Shown here: positions 36,965 through 50,463 of the stretch, in pieces
How positions within the stretch are numbered: position 1 is the first letter of the stretch
Layout of the letters: each line of letters begins with the position of its first letter
NCBI RefSeq assembly: GCF_000002995.4
Contig: NW_025062479.1
Coordinates: forward strand, 20,518,721 to 20,582,720
Length of the DNA: 64,000 bases
From: Brugia malayi
Lineage: Eukaryota > Nematoda > Chromadorea > Rhabditida > Onchocercidae
Direction of reading: 5' to 3'
Made by a program: the position numbers and the translations under genes
Notes under the pieces: model-generated
What the model saw: the letters and a program-made list of their open reading frames with translations, nothing else
What the model was told of the DNA's origin: nothing
Databases searched by the model: none

Positions 36965-39900
36965 AGTAAAAGTAGATTTAAAATAATAAAATTTAGATAT
37001 AATTTAATATAATTTCGAAAACACAAATAAGGATAATAAATAAAGTAACTAATAAAAATGTGAAAAGTGTACATTTTCATTACTAGAAACACAGGTGCGC
37101 TTTTTTATCACTAAAAATAAAAGGCTAAAAAATTTTCTTAAATTTTAGAATTTTTTTTTTTTTAATGCAACAATTTAAAGATTATTTCTTGCAATTATCC
37201 TTGTTAATAAGAGGAATATAAGAAAATCTGAAAGAGACGAAGGAGAGGAAGGGAGAGAGGGAGAGAGGGAAACAGATAATTTTGATAATGAATTATTTCT
37301 AAATGAATTAAGCAAATATGAAGTGATAGATTTGACTATGACAAGCTGAAATAGTAAATGAATTATTTCTCTGAAATAATTATTTACAAAGCATTTACAA
37401 ACCAATGGCAAATCATTTACAAGCCATTAATAAAACGGTACTCATTTGTTAATAATTTGATGACCTGGAATAATAAATATAAAATAATAAATTTAGCTAT
37501 AATTTGGCTTTTTTCTATTAATATTAAGCTGCTTGATATTCCATTTCTATGAAATATATCTCAAAATAAACAAGTTAATATTTCCAAAACATACGATAGT
37601 AAATGAAATTACTTTAAAATTTACACTTAAAAAAGTAAATTCAAAAAAATGAATGAATGAATAAATAATTGATGTCAATGGAATAAATCAATTCTAAATT
37701 ATTGAAATACAGTTATTACTTATATACAATTACTGATTAATTAAAATGAAAATTTACTCACAACATGACAAACTATACTATTTTCATAATTGCATGACAT
37801 AAAATAATTATGGAATTGAATGAGTAATGGAAGTATTTTTAATAAATGCAAGAAATAAATATGTTATAAATAAAAAGATAGTTAAAATTAAGAAGTGATT
37901 AGAAAAAAAAAAAAAATCAAACTAGACGAATAGTTCACAATTTCTGTTCCACAATTGCTAAATCTTCAATTGTTAAGTTTTCAATTATTTTTTTCTCTTT
38001 TTTTATTCAAATTGCACATAGCCAATAAAATTATTCAAATTATTGTAACATAATAAATACTGAATAACATGAAAATAGCATGCAAATAGAATTATTGCAT
38101 TCATGCATGCAATAAATTTCTTCATTCTATACTTTTCATCTGTCAATTATTTTGTTCATTCAATTTCAGGAAATTATGCAACAAACAAAAAATATTTTCT
38201 CCCCTCTCCAAAAAAAAAAAAAAAAAAAAAACGAAGAAATAACTTCCCAATATTTAATTAATAATTCAGTCTCATTGTTGAGTAAGCGAGAATTTTCCGG
38301 GGCAAACTCTCACATTCCTACATGCATTTTATTTTTCATTGAATAAACTAAATCTTTATATCCTTCTTCCCCAGTGAATAAATCTTTTGGGTAAATCAAT
38401 TACTATTTCAATTGAAATGAAGTGGCTCGTAATTTGAATTTCGGAAAGCTTTCGTCGGTCATTATTAGATTTAAATTAAGTAGCACTCTAAGCATTTCCA
38501 TCATCAATGCCAAAATCTAAGTATATCTAATGATGCACTACCAATTATTGTTCCAAAATTTTCACCATTTTAATTTTAACTAAAATTTATAAAGTTTATT
38601 CTTAATTTGCTTAGAAAGTTAATCATCTTTTCATTCGTCATTCATTGCAATAATTCATTTCCATGCAGTCTATTCTATCTATCTAAAGTAAGAAGAGCAA
38701 ATGCTAAATTTCGCATTTTTTTTTTTTTTTTTTTTTTTTTGCAAATCATTTATCTTAATATAACTTATAAATTTCAAACAAATGCATAATATTCTTGAGT
38801 TCTTCAATATCGCAAAATAATGCTTTTTTTCGATTTTTTTTGAATCAATTTTTTTGATTTCAAAATTTTCAAAAGTTTTAAGTCTCAAATGATAAATATG
38901 AAATTCAACTTTATCTATTATGATTGGATGACATCTGCTGCATAATTAATGCATATAATAAGCAAAAATAATTGTGCTATTTTTGTTGCATCACAATTTT
39001 TAAATATTGAAAACCAAATTTAAAACAGTCTAAAAGTGCTTGGATTCTATCAAAGAACTTTGTAACAAAAATATTTTCTAAACGTATACTTTTGCTATCA
39101 GTAATTTAATGAGACAAAATCTGAAAGTCTTAGAATGGATTGCTTTGAGCTTTATTTCAATCCTTGAATTAATCACATGTTATGAATGTAAAATTAAATT
39201 GCTTCGTTATAAAATTAAATTTTAATTCTAAAACTACACATGATATTATTAAACAATATATGTGAAAGTGTCAAAAATTATTCTCATTCCAATTTCTCCT
39301 TTTATTATTTTATTATATATTATGTATTGAACATGAATTTTACAAATTAAATAACACAATTTTTAAACATTAAATTTTTCCAATAAACAATATTATGTTT
39401 TTATATTTACAATCTAATTAACATTGGATAGTTGATTAATCATTGTTAGTAAGTGATTATTTACTGATAGCAGCAAATCGAAAATTTGTAAGACACTAAT
39501 GAATAAACAATAATGTTGTAAATAAAGAACTGCACTTGTTTATACCTCAACCAATTAAGCCTGTATCTTTGAAAGCTTTTTGAAATTTTACCGACAACTG
39601 TTCTTGCTAATTTTCTTTGATCATTTTTTTTTGTCTTTTTTTTTTTTGTTTTTTTTGTTTTTCTAACACTTTTGTTTTTTTCTCACTCCCCTTTTACCTA
39701 TCGTATTTTTTTCCGATCACTAATAATTTACCAATCAAAAGTAAACTACCATTATAAATTTGAATTAATTTCATTCCAAATTTTTAAATGTTAATTATAT
39801 ATTTTATATTGCCGAAACTTTATTTGCAACTTGAAATGAAACAAAATGGCTATTTTAAGGAATAGTTTTAAGAAAAGCTAATATAAATTACTATTGCAAA

Positions 39901-42119
39901 ATTAGTATTAATTTTATCTCATTTTATTTGTACTCTCTTATCCTATATAATTTCTTACATCTAAAAATTTTTGACTTTTTTTATTGGAGTTACCTTTAAT
40001 AAAAGGAAATTATGAAAATTTTACTTTAATCATTTTTTTTTAATGATGCTTATTAAATTTTACAGTTTGTTGTTCTTTTCTTTGCTTTCGATTTTTGCAT
40101 TAACATTTTTTTTTTCATTTTTTTCCTCTTTTTCCATAATTTGCTTTCTAACTTCAAAATGAAAAATATGAAATTTTGTTTCAATTTTTTTCCCTTTGCT
40201 TTAATGATAAGTTTTATCATTATTACCATATCGTTCTTAATTTTTTTCTCTTTATTAACCCTTTCTCTCTCTCTTTCTTTCTTTCTTCCTTTATCAGTTT
40301 GATGCGATGATGAATATGTGAACAACTGACATTGACATTTAACAACTGTTTGTAAAATCATTTATGTGATATACCATATCTAAATGTCATCTCATCCTTT
40401 TAATTCCTATCAATGGATGAAAAAAAAATTTCTTTCCCTTTTGTTTTATTCAGATAATATTCAAAATTTTTTTTTCTTTTTTCAAACTATGAAATTTTAT
40501 TAAAATTTAATAAAGTTAATAGATTTTATTTTAATTTTATTATTATCACTGTTAATAACTGAGTATTTTGAAATTGCTTATATCAATAAAAGTGAAGTTT
40601 AATCTTTCATTATTGCACTTTTTTCTTTTTGTTAACTTCCTGAAAATCTTAAGTTCAAATTTCCAATTCAATTCGTACTGTGCTCCAATCAATATTTTTA
40701 TTCATTTAATTAATTCATTTATCAATTAATTTTTATTCCTTATCAATAGAAGTATAATTCATTTTCACTACAACCTGAATATTTATGATTATTTAAACAT
40801 GCATATAACATTTTAGAATTAATAACATAGAGTATCAGTTGCAAGGTACTAATAGCAATATAGCATTAGTGACCTGCTATTGCTGCTATTTGGACACTAA
40901 ATGACCATTGGTGACCATTGACCATCTATCTATCTTTACCTGATACTATCTCTCATCTTTATTTTCATCCCTTAACTTTCGTCTAACATAAAGTCCACTC
41001 ACTACTACTGACCATATCAAATTGCTCCATCTTTGGTCACATCTACTTTCCATTCCATTCCATTCTTTCAAAGATGACCATTTCCGATAGATAAGATGAT
41101 GCAAAAGGTCCAATAAAGGATAACACTGAATGTTCTTAGCTAGAATATAGACGACATTTTTATGATACACTTTCATCAATTTATTATCTTATATCTTCCT
41201 TATTACAATAAATATTATTTAGTTATAAAATTCTGGTAGTTTAATTAATTGTTAAAAAATCTAATTTCCTTTCCTTTTTAAAATACTTTACATCGTTTTA
41301 AAAAACAAATGACACTGCATTTTCAAAAAAAAAATTTTTCTTTTTGTCCATTAAATGTATAATTATAAATTAGGATTTTTTCCAACTTTAATTTTGAATT
41401 ATACTTAAAATTTATGCAATAATAAATTGTCCAGAATTAGTTCAATAAATCGTTTTATTGTCAGCTTAAATTATAGCTTTGAAATGAAAGGAGAAAATAC
41501 TATCACTTATTTTAATGTCAGTTTAATTTTTATTCAATGCTTAAATCATTTTAGGATTTTAATTTTTCATCATGATCAATTTTCCTCATTGATAATTATT
41601 TTGTGGTTAATGATACGATCACATCGATTCAATCAATAAACAACCATTTATGATTGCATTGCAATTTTATTGCATTTCGGCAATTTATCGACTAAATTCA
41701 ACTTTTTTCAGCTCTAATCTAAAACGATTTGTTGCATTAAAGTTTGTCCAACTACAGACAGTTTTAAAAATAAATGATAGCAAATAAAAGGATTAAATTT
41801 TAACTTTAGCTATTTCAATAGAATGCCATTAAAATAAAATAGTTTTTTCATTTCTTTTATAGCATTTAAAAATTTTTAAGTGACTTTTTTTTTTCATTTT
41901 CAATCGTTTGAATTGTTTTATCACATTAATTTATTTAATAGAAATATAATGTTTAAAGAAAAATAAAAATAGAAAAAAAAGAATTGAACTTTGCCTTAAA
42001 ATTTTTAACTATTCTAAATTTTCATTTGTGAAAATGCAACGGTTTGGTTTTTATTCCAACTATTAAATTTCATTTAATACGGAATTTAATAGCTTATTAT
42101 GATAGTTTGTTTGTTTAGC

Positions 42120-42330
42120 AACAGTTTCGTAATTCCGGAAAATCCCAATCATTCATCATTTCCGTTAATCTTGTCAATCGCAATGAATAATTCATCAGCA
42201 TAAATCGAATCATCTTTTAAAATTAGAATTCCGGAAAATTTCATTTCTAATGAATTCATCACCTCGATGAAATCTGTCATCTTCAATGAATTCATCACGA
42301 TAACTCGGATTATCTCTTGCTAAACTATCA
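42120..42330 (-). other. Island with repeated DEFI-coding motif
   Basis: On the minus strand one frame reads SLARDNPSYRDEFIEDD, then HRGDEFIRNEIFRN, before a TGA. GATGAATTCATT occurs twice, a third related copy (GATGAATTATTCATT) lies beyond the stop in another frame, and ATTTTCCGGAATT also occurs twice. This is a diverged tandem duplication with acidic/basic coding-like character. It could be an exon fragment of an unmodelled minus-strand gene, a pseudogene, or a non-coding minisatellite. Confidence 0.25.
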
Positions 42331-45300
42331 TTTTAATAATTGCAGTGATTAAACATTAATATGAAATAAAGTAATTAATTTCCATATGAAAATCATTTTT
42401 AACTTTTGAAGAACGATTATTGCATAGCAACTGAAAAATTTTTGTTACTTTTGATGAACTCCTCTTCTAAAATTTAAATTAACAGTAAAGCTAATTAAGA
42501 ATCACTTTTATTGTTTTTTTTTTTTTTTTTCATGCAACTTATATTATTTTCATTCTTAGCTTTTTCGTTTGCTGAATTTTTATAAAATTTGCATTTGCAG
42601 CAATCAAATTTTAATTTATCAAGTTATATATAAAATTTTTTAAAATATTTCCCGTGTAGAACAAATCTAAATTTTTATTTCAAATTGGAAAAGTTTGAAA
42701 AATTTTAAAAATGTTAAAAATTTTTTCATAGCTGTTTAATTAACAAGTAAATTAAAACAAACGAAAGTGAATTAAATTTTCTTGGCAATTTTTGCAAAAT
42801 ATTAAATATAATTTCAACAAAAAGTGTAATTTTGTTACTAAGAGAAATTAAATTATGTTTCAAAATTTTTGTTTATATGACATTTTTGAATAATTGTGAT
42901 ATAAAACCTTTTGAAGTTATTGATATTTGAAAGCATTTTTAAATGAAATTTTTCTTCTATTTAACAAGAATTTATCAAATATTGGAAAATTCGAAATGTT
43001 TTTTTTTTTAATTTAAATAATTTTTGTTTATTTTTTTTTTTTTTGAAGAAAATGATTATTACATTTAAAGCAAATAAACTGTAAGATTGTTTGCTTAAAA
43101 CTTTAAATATTTTATCATTTGCTAAAATATTAAAAGCTCAGTGATATACATAATTGGAAATTATATTATTGTATCAGATTGCTTCGTTTCGATCAATATT
43201 AACCACAATTAATGGATGCTAATTTTTATAATCGATTAAAGTAATTAACAAATTGTTATTAAAATAGCATTTATAAAACTTTATAACTACCCGGAATTTT
43301 AAATTTTGCTATTATAATTGAAATAATTTTTTATTCAGTATTAGGTGATGAAAATTTTGCACTAATTAGCTTTACCTAATTCTGATAAATGTATAAAAGT
43401 ATAATTAATTAGCATTAGCCCAAATTACTGATAGCAATAACTTATTCATCACTTTTTCTGACAAATTTAGAATTGAAATTTGTTAAAACTTTTGGTAAAA
43501 CTTATTTATTATTTAGTAAAATAACTTTAAAAAAATCAAAAGCATTTGTTAAGACATTGGCAACAATAATAGACTATTTCATGTAGTTAGTAAGTTAAAA
43601 TATCTTTTAAATTTTTACAACTAACAAAATGGCTATTTGTTTATGACCAGCAAGCTAATGACAAATTATCCCATAAGGAATATGGCATAATTTGCTTCTT
43701 AGAATCCTTTTATCTAACTTTCAGTGTATCCTTCCTTCTTGTCAACTAATCTGTGATCTTATTTAAAAATAGGAATGTCACAACTACCACTGATAGTAAT
43801 AGTAGTAGTAAAATTTGATTTATTTTATCTTTAGTTTGGGAAAAAATCGAAATTAACAGCAACAATGATAATATTTTCAAGTTAATAATTTATAAGGAAT
43901 ATACTAAATACAACTATTAGTTCTTTTGGTGGAGTGATAAAGTGCTAGTGATAATAATAACAATGATAACAGCTGTGTTTATCATAACAGCAGATAATTT
44001 TTTTTTTTTAATTTCCAAAAGTAACAGCATTCGGAAATTAATAAGAAAAATAATAAATTTGATGATAAATTTTTGGATTCAGTTCAGAGATGCGTGCTTA
44101 AATTTAAATTATTAAGCAAAATTTGCTTTGAGTTCGATTTTTTTTGCAGCTTAAGAATTTCACTTTAGTTTCTCTGATAATCAAATTTTGTTTTAATTAT
44201 ACTTTTCAATCAAATTTTTGTGTCTTCCATTTTTTAATTGATTCATTATCTTATTCAAGGCTAACAAAATTATTTGAAATTTGCCCATTTTTTTTTTTCT
44301 CTCAAATTTAACCAATCCAGCTTTTACATCTGTAGATTTTGGCATGATTTCTTGCTTATTAAGTGGGAAAGTCTTGTAAGAAGTGAAATTAGAATATATA
44401 ATATGATTGACAGCTACATAGGAAACCCTCCTGCTGAGTGTCACATTAGTGTCACATTAGCTTAGAATCGATCATTTTCCAATGGTATTCCAATTTAATA
44501 GTTAAAACAAAAGCCATCATATTTTCTGCAATTTACAATTTCTTTACAAACTTATTTAAATATTAACTTAATTACTTTAAGTAAGTCTTGAGTTTTTCGC
44601 TTAAATAAATATATGCAAAAAAAAGATAAATATATGCTCCATAAATTCGTTAACATTGCATAATTAATTAATTAACACGTAGTATTTATTTAAGTATAAT
44701 CAATTATGCATATGAAACTTTTTTTAATATAATTACTTCGACCTTTTTTTTTTAAGTATTTCGCAGCAGTTTTTAGATGCAATTAATTAATGTGTGGTAC
44801 TTTTTAAAGATATGATTAGTTACTTAGTGGCACTGTTTCTTCCTTCTTTTCATTCTTTTCTAACTAAATCTCAGCAATTTTTTTTTTTGCTTATTCTAAA
44901 AGGTAAACAAGAGAAAAGAGAATAGACAAACCTTTTGTTTATTCAGCGGATGCTATTACTGGTAAAGATATTTATTGCAAGGTGTCAAATATTTTCACAT
45001 CAATATTTGGTATTTACAATCATTAATACATTACTACTATTATTACTGTTATTATTATTATTAGTTGCATACTGTTAAAATATATATTTGCATAGTAGTA
45101 GTTTAAGTAAACAAGTATTACTTGATCGTTGAACTAGTACTATCACATATTCATCATGAATTTTTCCTATTATCTGTTTAAATTTCCTTTTTTTATTTTA
45201 TATTAAATTTTCGTATCATTCATTATCTTGTAAATTAATTGATGCTTTTTCGCTGTGTTTTTCTTTGATGCATTATTCTTTTAGAAAAAAATTATAGAAA

Positions 45301-45617
45301 ATAGAAGAGTGATTTTAAATTATTATCATCATTGCTTTTTTGAATCATTTATCATTTCAAAAAAGAAAAAAAAAATGAATGTTAAGCAATTGAATATGAT
45401 TTAAAGTGTCGAAAACAGTTTTTTTCTCGTAAAATATTTTAATAACTATTATAAAAATTATTGACAATTTGCAATTAGAAAAACTAGCTTTATTAATATG
45501 CTATCAAACCCCAAAATTTTTATTACTCAACAATTCTTCCAGAATTTCATATGCTATCAAATTTTTAATATTTTTTTCTTTTCGTGATACTCTCATTTTT
45601 TTTCTTTTCTTCCTTTT

Positions 45618-45621
<4 letters not shown>

Positions 45622-45648
<27 letters not shown>
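45622..45648. repeat. (GA)n microsatellite
   Basis: About 13 uninterrupted GA dinucleotides following a GAGG start. This is the only long GA array in the window; a looser GA-rich tract is at 21325-21360. Confidence 0.95.
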
Positions 45649-47829
45649 CATAAATGGTAGTTCATTTTCAGTAAGTCGCTTCTTTAAAAGTATACAAAAC
45701 AATAACAAACAAATGGTTGCACTTAAGAGATAAGACATCTACCGCCCATCATTGTTCTCCTATTAATTAGTAAAAATGTTTATCCATTTTCTCTTTTCTT
45801 TCTTTTCTTTTCATTTATCGTTAATGTTTGATTTTTTTTTTTTTTTTTGCATATTTAAATATACTTCATTTAATACTTAATTAATGAATGATTTGAGGCG
45901 CTTATTTGATTTAATTACTGCTTAAATTATTTCTTTACACTTTGATTTTGATCATTCATTAATAAATCGATACATTTAAATGTCAAAGAAATTTAGATTT
46001 TTAACAACAATTTGCATAATGAATCGGCTTTTATAACACTAATATAAGCCAGTTAATTAATTAATTAATTAATTCAATTATAAATTCATGTGTAAAAATG
46101 TTGCAAAGTTACGTATTACTTAATTCATTTTAATTATCAAATAATGTACGAAATTTTCTGTATTAGTCAAAATTCAATAAAACTTGTTTCAGATCCACTT
46201 TTGAGTTGATCATTTAGTAACCACTGATCAATTGATAATCATAAATCTGTCACTTATAATATCCTTGTCGATATTTCATTCATGCATTTCTACACCATGC
46301 ATCTTTCTTCTGTTATCTAATCATTTATTATTTTTATCATCTACCTACTAAAACTAAATTATTGGTTTATTCAATGATTATTTATAAACAATAGATTTGG
46401 CTAGTTGTTATTATCCTTGCTTAGCATGCTATCTAACTAATACCGTTAGCTATGCTAATAATGCTGGAATTAATTATTATAACATCATGAATTTCTTTCA
46501 AAAAGCAAGATAAATAATAAAATTAAAAAGCGAAGACGGAACAAATCATAATATTAGTATAAAGCAAATGTAAAATATGTTTAAGCGCAAAAAGACAGGC
46601 TTTGGTTTTTTTTTTTTTTTTTTCATTACTTTTACACTAATTCATCCTATATTCAAGTTACTTCTTGCAAGAGAAAAGTTTTCAAAATTGATTTCAATTT
46701 TAATTACACAATTTTGCTATCCCAATTATTTTTCCTATTTGAAATATGTAAAATTTATTTCACAAAAAAAAAGAAAAACTTAGCTAACTAAACTTTGATA
46801 TTTTATGTTAATCAAATTAGAACTTCTTATGCGTATAAAATATTTTAAATTTTGGTCAAATTTAAAATAAAGCAGTAGAACTTCAATTAAAGGTCAACTA
46901 ATCTAATATTAGCTATCATTTGATGAAAATGCCCAGATGATTATGATCAAAGGATACCGACCCACTAGTATTTAATTAACAGACATGACTCCTCTTTTTT
47001 CCTTTTTTTAAGCAAGTGGGAACTTAACCAAGTGGAAATCAAATGGCAGAAATAATTGATTGTTTGAGTAAAGTTACAAAAATTAAAATCAGTGAATTCA
47101 TTATGCATCAATTTTTAAAGCTAGCATAAATGAATGAAATTTGCAATGAAATAAACATTAATCTAAGGTTAATTAATAATTCTATTTTAAATAACAAGTG
47201 AAGCAATACCTACTTCCATATCACTTCCTTTTTCATTTTATTTTTCCTTTTCGAAAAAAAAAATGGATAAAATATTTTAACTTAAAATTACAATGAAATA
47301 CATTTACTCATTTACTATTTCTACCACCTTTACCCAATATTATTTCACTTCCCCTTTAATATTCCCAAAATTATGCCATAATATTTACAATTTACACGCT
47401 TATAAATTTTCTTAACAAAGCTGAAATTTCATTAAAATAATTTTTCAGCATATCATCTTTTGTAAAAGATAAAGCAGGAAAAATAATAATTATAATATCG
47501 TATAATCATGTAATATTATTACTATTCTTGTGAATTCGTTAATTGCTCAAGCAAAAATGAAAATTTTTTCATGTTTATTTAAAAATTTTATTTTAAAATG
47601 CTATCGTTGATATTTGCTTATTTTAGTCAAAAATTAAACTTTCTGCAAATTACTTACTAATAAAATAAATTTTTTCTAAATAAGTTTTTTCAATACATTT
47701 AATACATTTTAATCTAATGCATTACATTTAACATACTTTTTGATTACTCAATGGAAATTTATTATGTCTGATTACTGATAATACTATTTAATTAATTTAT
47801 TAAATAATAATTGAAATATCATTTCGTTT

Positions 47830-47980
47830 TCTACCCACTTCTTTCCCTGCCCGTCATTTTAGACCACTACCATTCTTCACTATCTCTCTTCTTGCTCAAT
47901 TCACCACCAACTACTTTCTGCTTGCTTACCTGCCCACCACCTCTCTTCTTATCCTTAGTCCATATGTTTTGACTAAATTA
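47830..47980. other. Strand-asymmetric C/T-rich (G/A-rich) island
   Basis: On the plus strand this stretch is nearly free of G and rich in C and T; on the minus strand it is purine-rich. A minus frame is open for about 36 codons, lysine- and glycine-rich (KDKKRGGGQ, then a GTAAGC that could act as a donor, then VVGGELSKKRDSEEW and a stop). I cannot tell a weak exon from a polypurine tract. Confidence 0.25.
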
Positions 47981-50463
47981 TAGTGTCAGATGTTAAATAG
48001 GACACAATACCCAATAATTATATCTCATCGTAATTATACCCATTTTCTATTCCCAAACATTCCCGCTTATTACAGATGACAAATTACCATTACTTACATC
48101 TTTTTATACTTATCGTATTTATGAACTCCAGCAAAAATATGTAATTAACTTGAAATGAAAAAAAAAAAAGAAAATCTATCCTAAATTTTATTATTGCACT
48201 AATTGCAGTAGTAAAAATTACATCGCATTTAATAGTTCATCATATTTTAATAGACAATAAGGTGAAAAGGAATTTGACTATCATTTAATTTAGCTCATAA
48301 AATTTCTAAACTTCTATGAAAAGTAGTAGCCAAAGTTTTTGTACAGATAACTTTCTTCCACACTGATTTTTAGACTTCAATTTAGCTCTCGTCATTGTTC
48401 TCCTAGTTCTGAATGTGGTCAGAGGTCAAATGGACAATTGCAATTATGGTAGCCACTAGTAGTTGTAGCTTATTAAGAATAAGTGCACAAATTACGATTT
48501 TTCTTTTTTTACTATTAATCTTTAATCTTTATTTCCTTAATTTCTTATTGCTATCAAACATCCATCAATAAGTATTTTTTGTTCGAGCATCCTTTAGAAT
48601 ATATTATTAATTGATATGAAAATCAATTAAAAAATGGCATATTCCTTAATGTATTATAACAATAAACAACAAGCGATAAACACTAAGCAAGCCTAACCGA
48701 AATTTCAACAAATATTACAAAAATTTCGAAAATAATCAGAATTAGAAAGTTTTCATTGATGATTTGAAAAGTAGAAAAAGAAAAACGAATTTGAGATTTT
48801 TTAGAAATCTAAAAAATTTCATTATGCAGAGACAATGAAAAATGTAATTGATGGAAAGGAAAAGCATAATTATCTGCTAATCAAATTTGAATCAAAATAG
48901 TTCGTGAATATCATATTTTGCAAATTCGTTAAGCTATTTTTTTAGGATAGTATTATCAGTGACTAAATATTGAAATAATCGTTGGTCACTAAATTATCAA
49001 TTGGTCAAAAGATTTGTTATGCTAAAATTGGCATATCTTATGACTTCTATTAAAATTATCTCAAATTTGCTAAATTCAGTCAAATAAAATCCTAAATCAA
49101 TATCATATTTTTATTATCTTTTAATATGATACAAATCAAAATGAAAGAAATTTGCATATAAAATTCTTTTATAAAAAAAAAAAAGGCAGGAATTTTGTAA
49201 TATCTAAGAATTAACAATTTAATTTTAATGAATTTTTGATCATTTTCAAATTGAATTAAAAAAAAAGACCACTTTTCCTAAAAATCATTTTACCCTCCTT
49301 TTTTTCTGTCATAAAAATAGTAAAATACCTATGTTAGGTTGAAGGTCATTCGTATATTTATGATGGTACTATTGGAGGGATTGAGGGATATGATTTTTTC
49401 TTCTTTTTTTTGAAAGAGAGAGAGAATGGGTAGGAATCATTTGTGTCATTCCTTTTTTGTTCAACTTCATTCATTCTGAATTTAATTTCCTGAGATTGTC
49501 TCTTCCATCAATCATATATTGCTAACAATTTTAGGTATTTGAATTCAAATTTCATTTATTCATTTATGGCATTATTTTCAAAAATGTAAACTGTAGTTGA
49601 AATGAATGATTATTAAGTTTCGCATAATCATTTTATGCAACATATTTCAATTTTTCAAGATATGTCGTTACTGACTTTTATATAATCATTCCGCAATCTC
49701 ACATAAATTATTTCTGTTTTATATTTCAATTCAGTTTCATCATTAATTCTAACAAAATAAAGAACAAATGAATATTGAAATTGTGACACTTAATTTTTGT
49801 TCTCATTAATGCAGAAAATCGTTAATATCTCAGAAGTAATGTATTTGTAAGCTAAATGTCTTTTCGCATCTTTCCTTTCCTTTTTGTTGTCAAAAAAAAG
49901 AAAAAAAATTTAATTTATTCATTCTATTATTGGAATTATTGAATTTACAAATGCCCCTATCCACACAACTAAATATTCAATTTTTTATTTCTTTTTTCCA
50001 TCATTTTCGTCTGCTGAAATATCGTGCGATAGTTTTTTTTTTTAAATCTCAAGATATTTACCAAAAAGTTTATGATACATGTGAAATTTTAAACATGTTG
50101 AATTTTAAATTAACAAACTTCAATAAACATTTTGTGAAACTTTTTAAATGATAAATATCCGTCGATTTCATGTGAATTTCAAATTCTCCTTTAATTAAAA
50201 AGAAAATGCCTAACTAAATAAATTATATTAACGTGTGTACATTGCAAACTATAACAATTATGGACGGTTATATGTTTTATTAATTTTAATTTAATTGCTT
50301 GTCAAATTGTTTTTACTTCTTATTATGTTTTCATTTTTCTTTTTTTTTGCTCCTTAGACTCTAAATGATTGATTTCAGAAAGAATATGATAAGGCGAAAA
50401 AATATTGTAATGAAACTTATTTTCAAAAATTCGAAATTTTCAGTCGTTGGACAAAAATTTTCT

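Larger units (their letters stand above)
36965..50463. other. 13.5 kb gene-poor region
   Basis: No supported gene. The sequence is strongly AT-rich with homopolymers. It may include distal regulatory sequence for the anosmin-like gene at its right end. Islands of higher complexity occur at about 38280-38520, 40840-41180, 42120-42330 and 47830-47980. Each carries a short open frame on the minus strand, but I could not link them into a model. A perfect 12-nt direct doubling (GTGTCACATTA) sits at 44436-44459. Confidence 0.5.

Noticed and set aside
37175..37411. Frame with Ser/Leu/Pro repeats on the minus strand
   Set aside because: Arises from a GAGAGGGA purine tract at 37225-37270; no gene-like features.
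40053..40361. 102-codon minus-strand Lys-rich frame
   Set aside because: Produced by A-rich runs and a CT microsatellite read on the other strand; no complex sequence.
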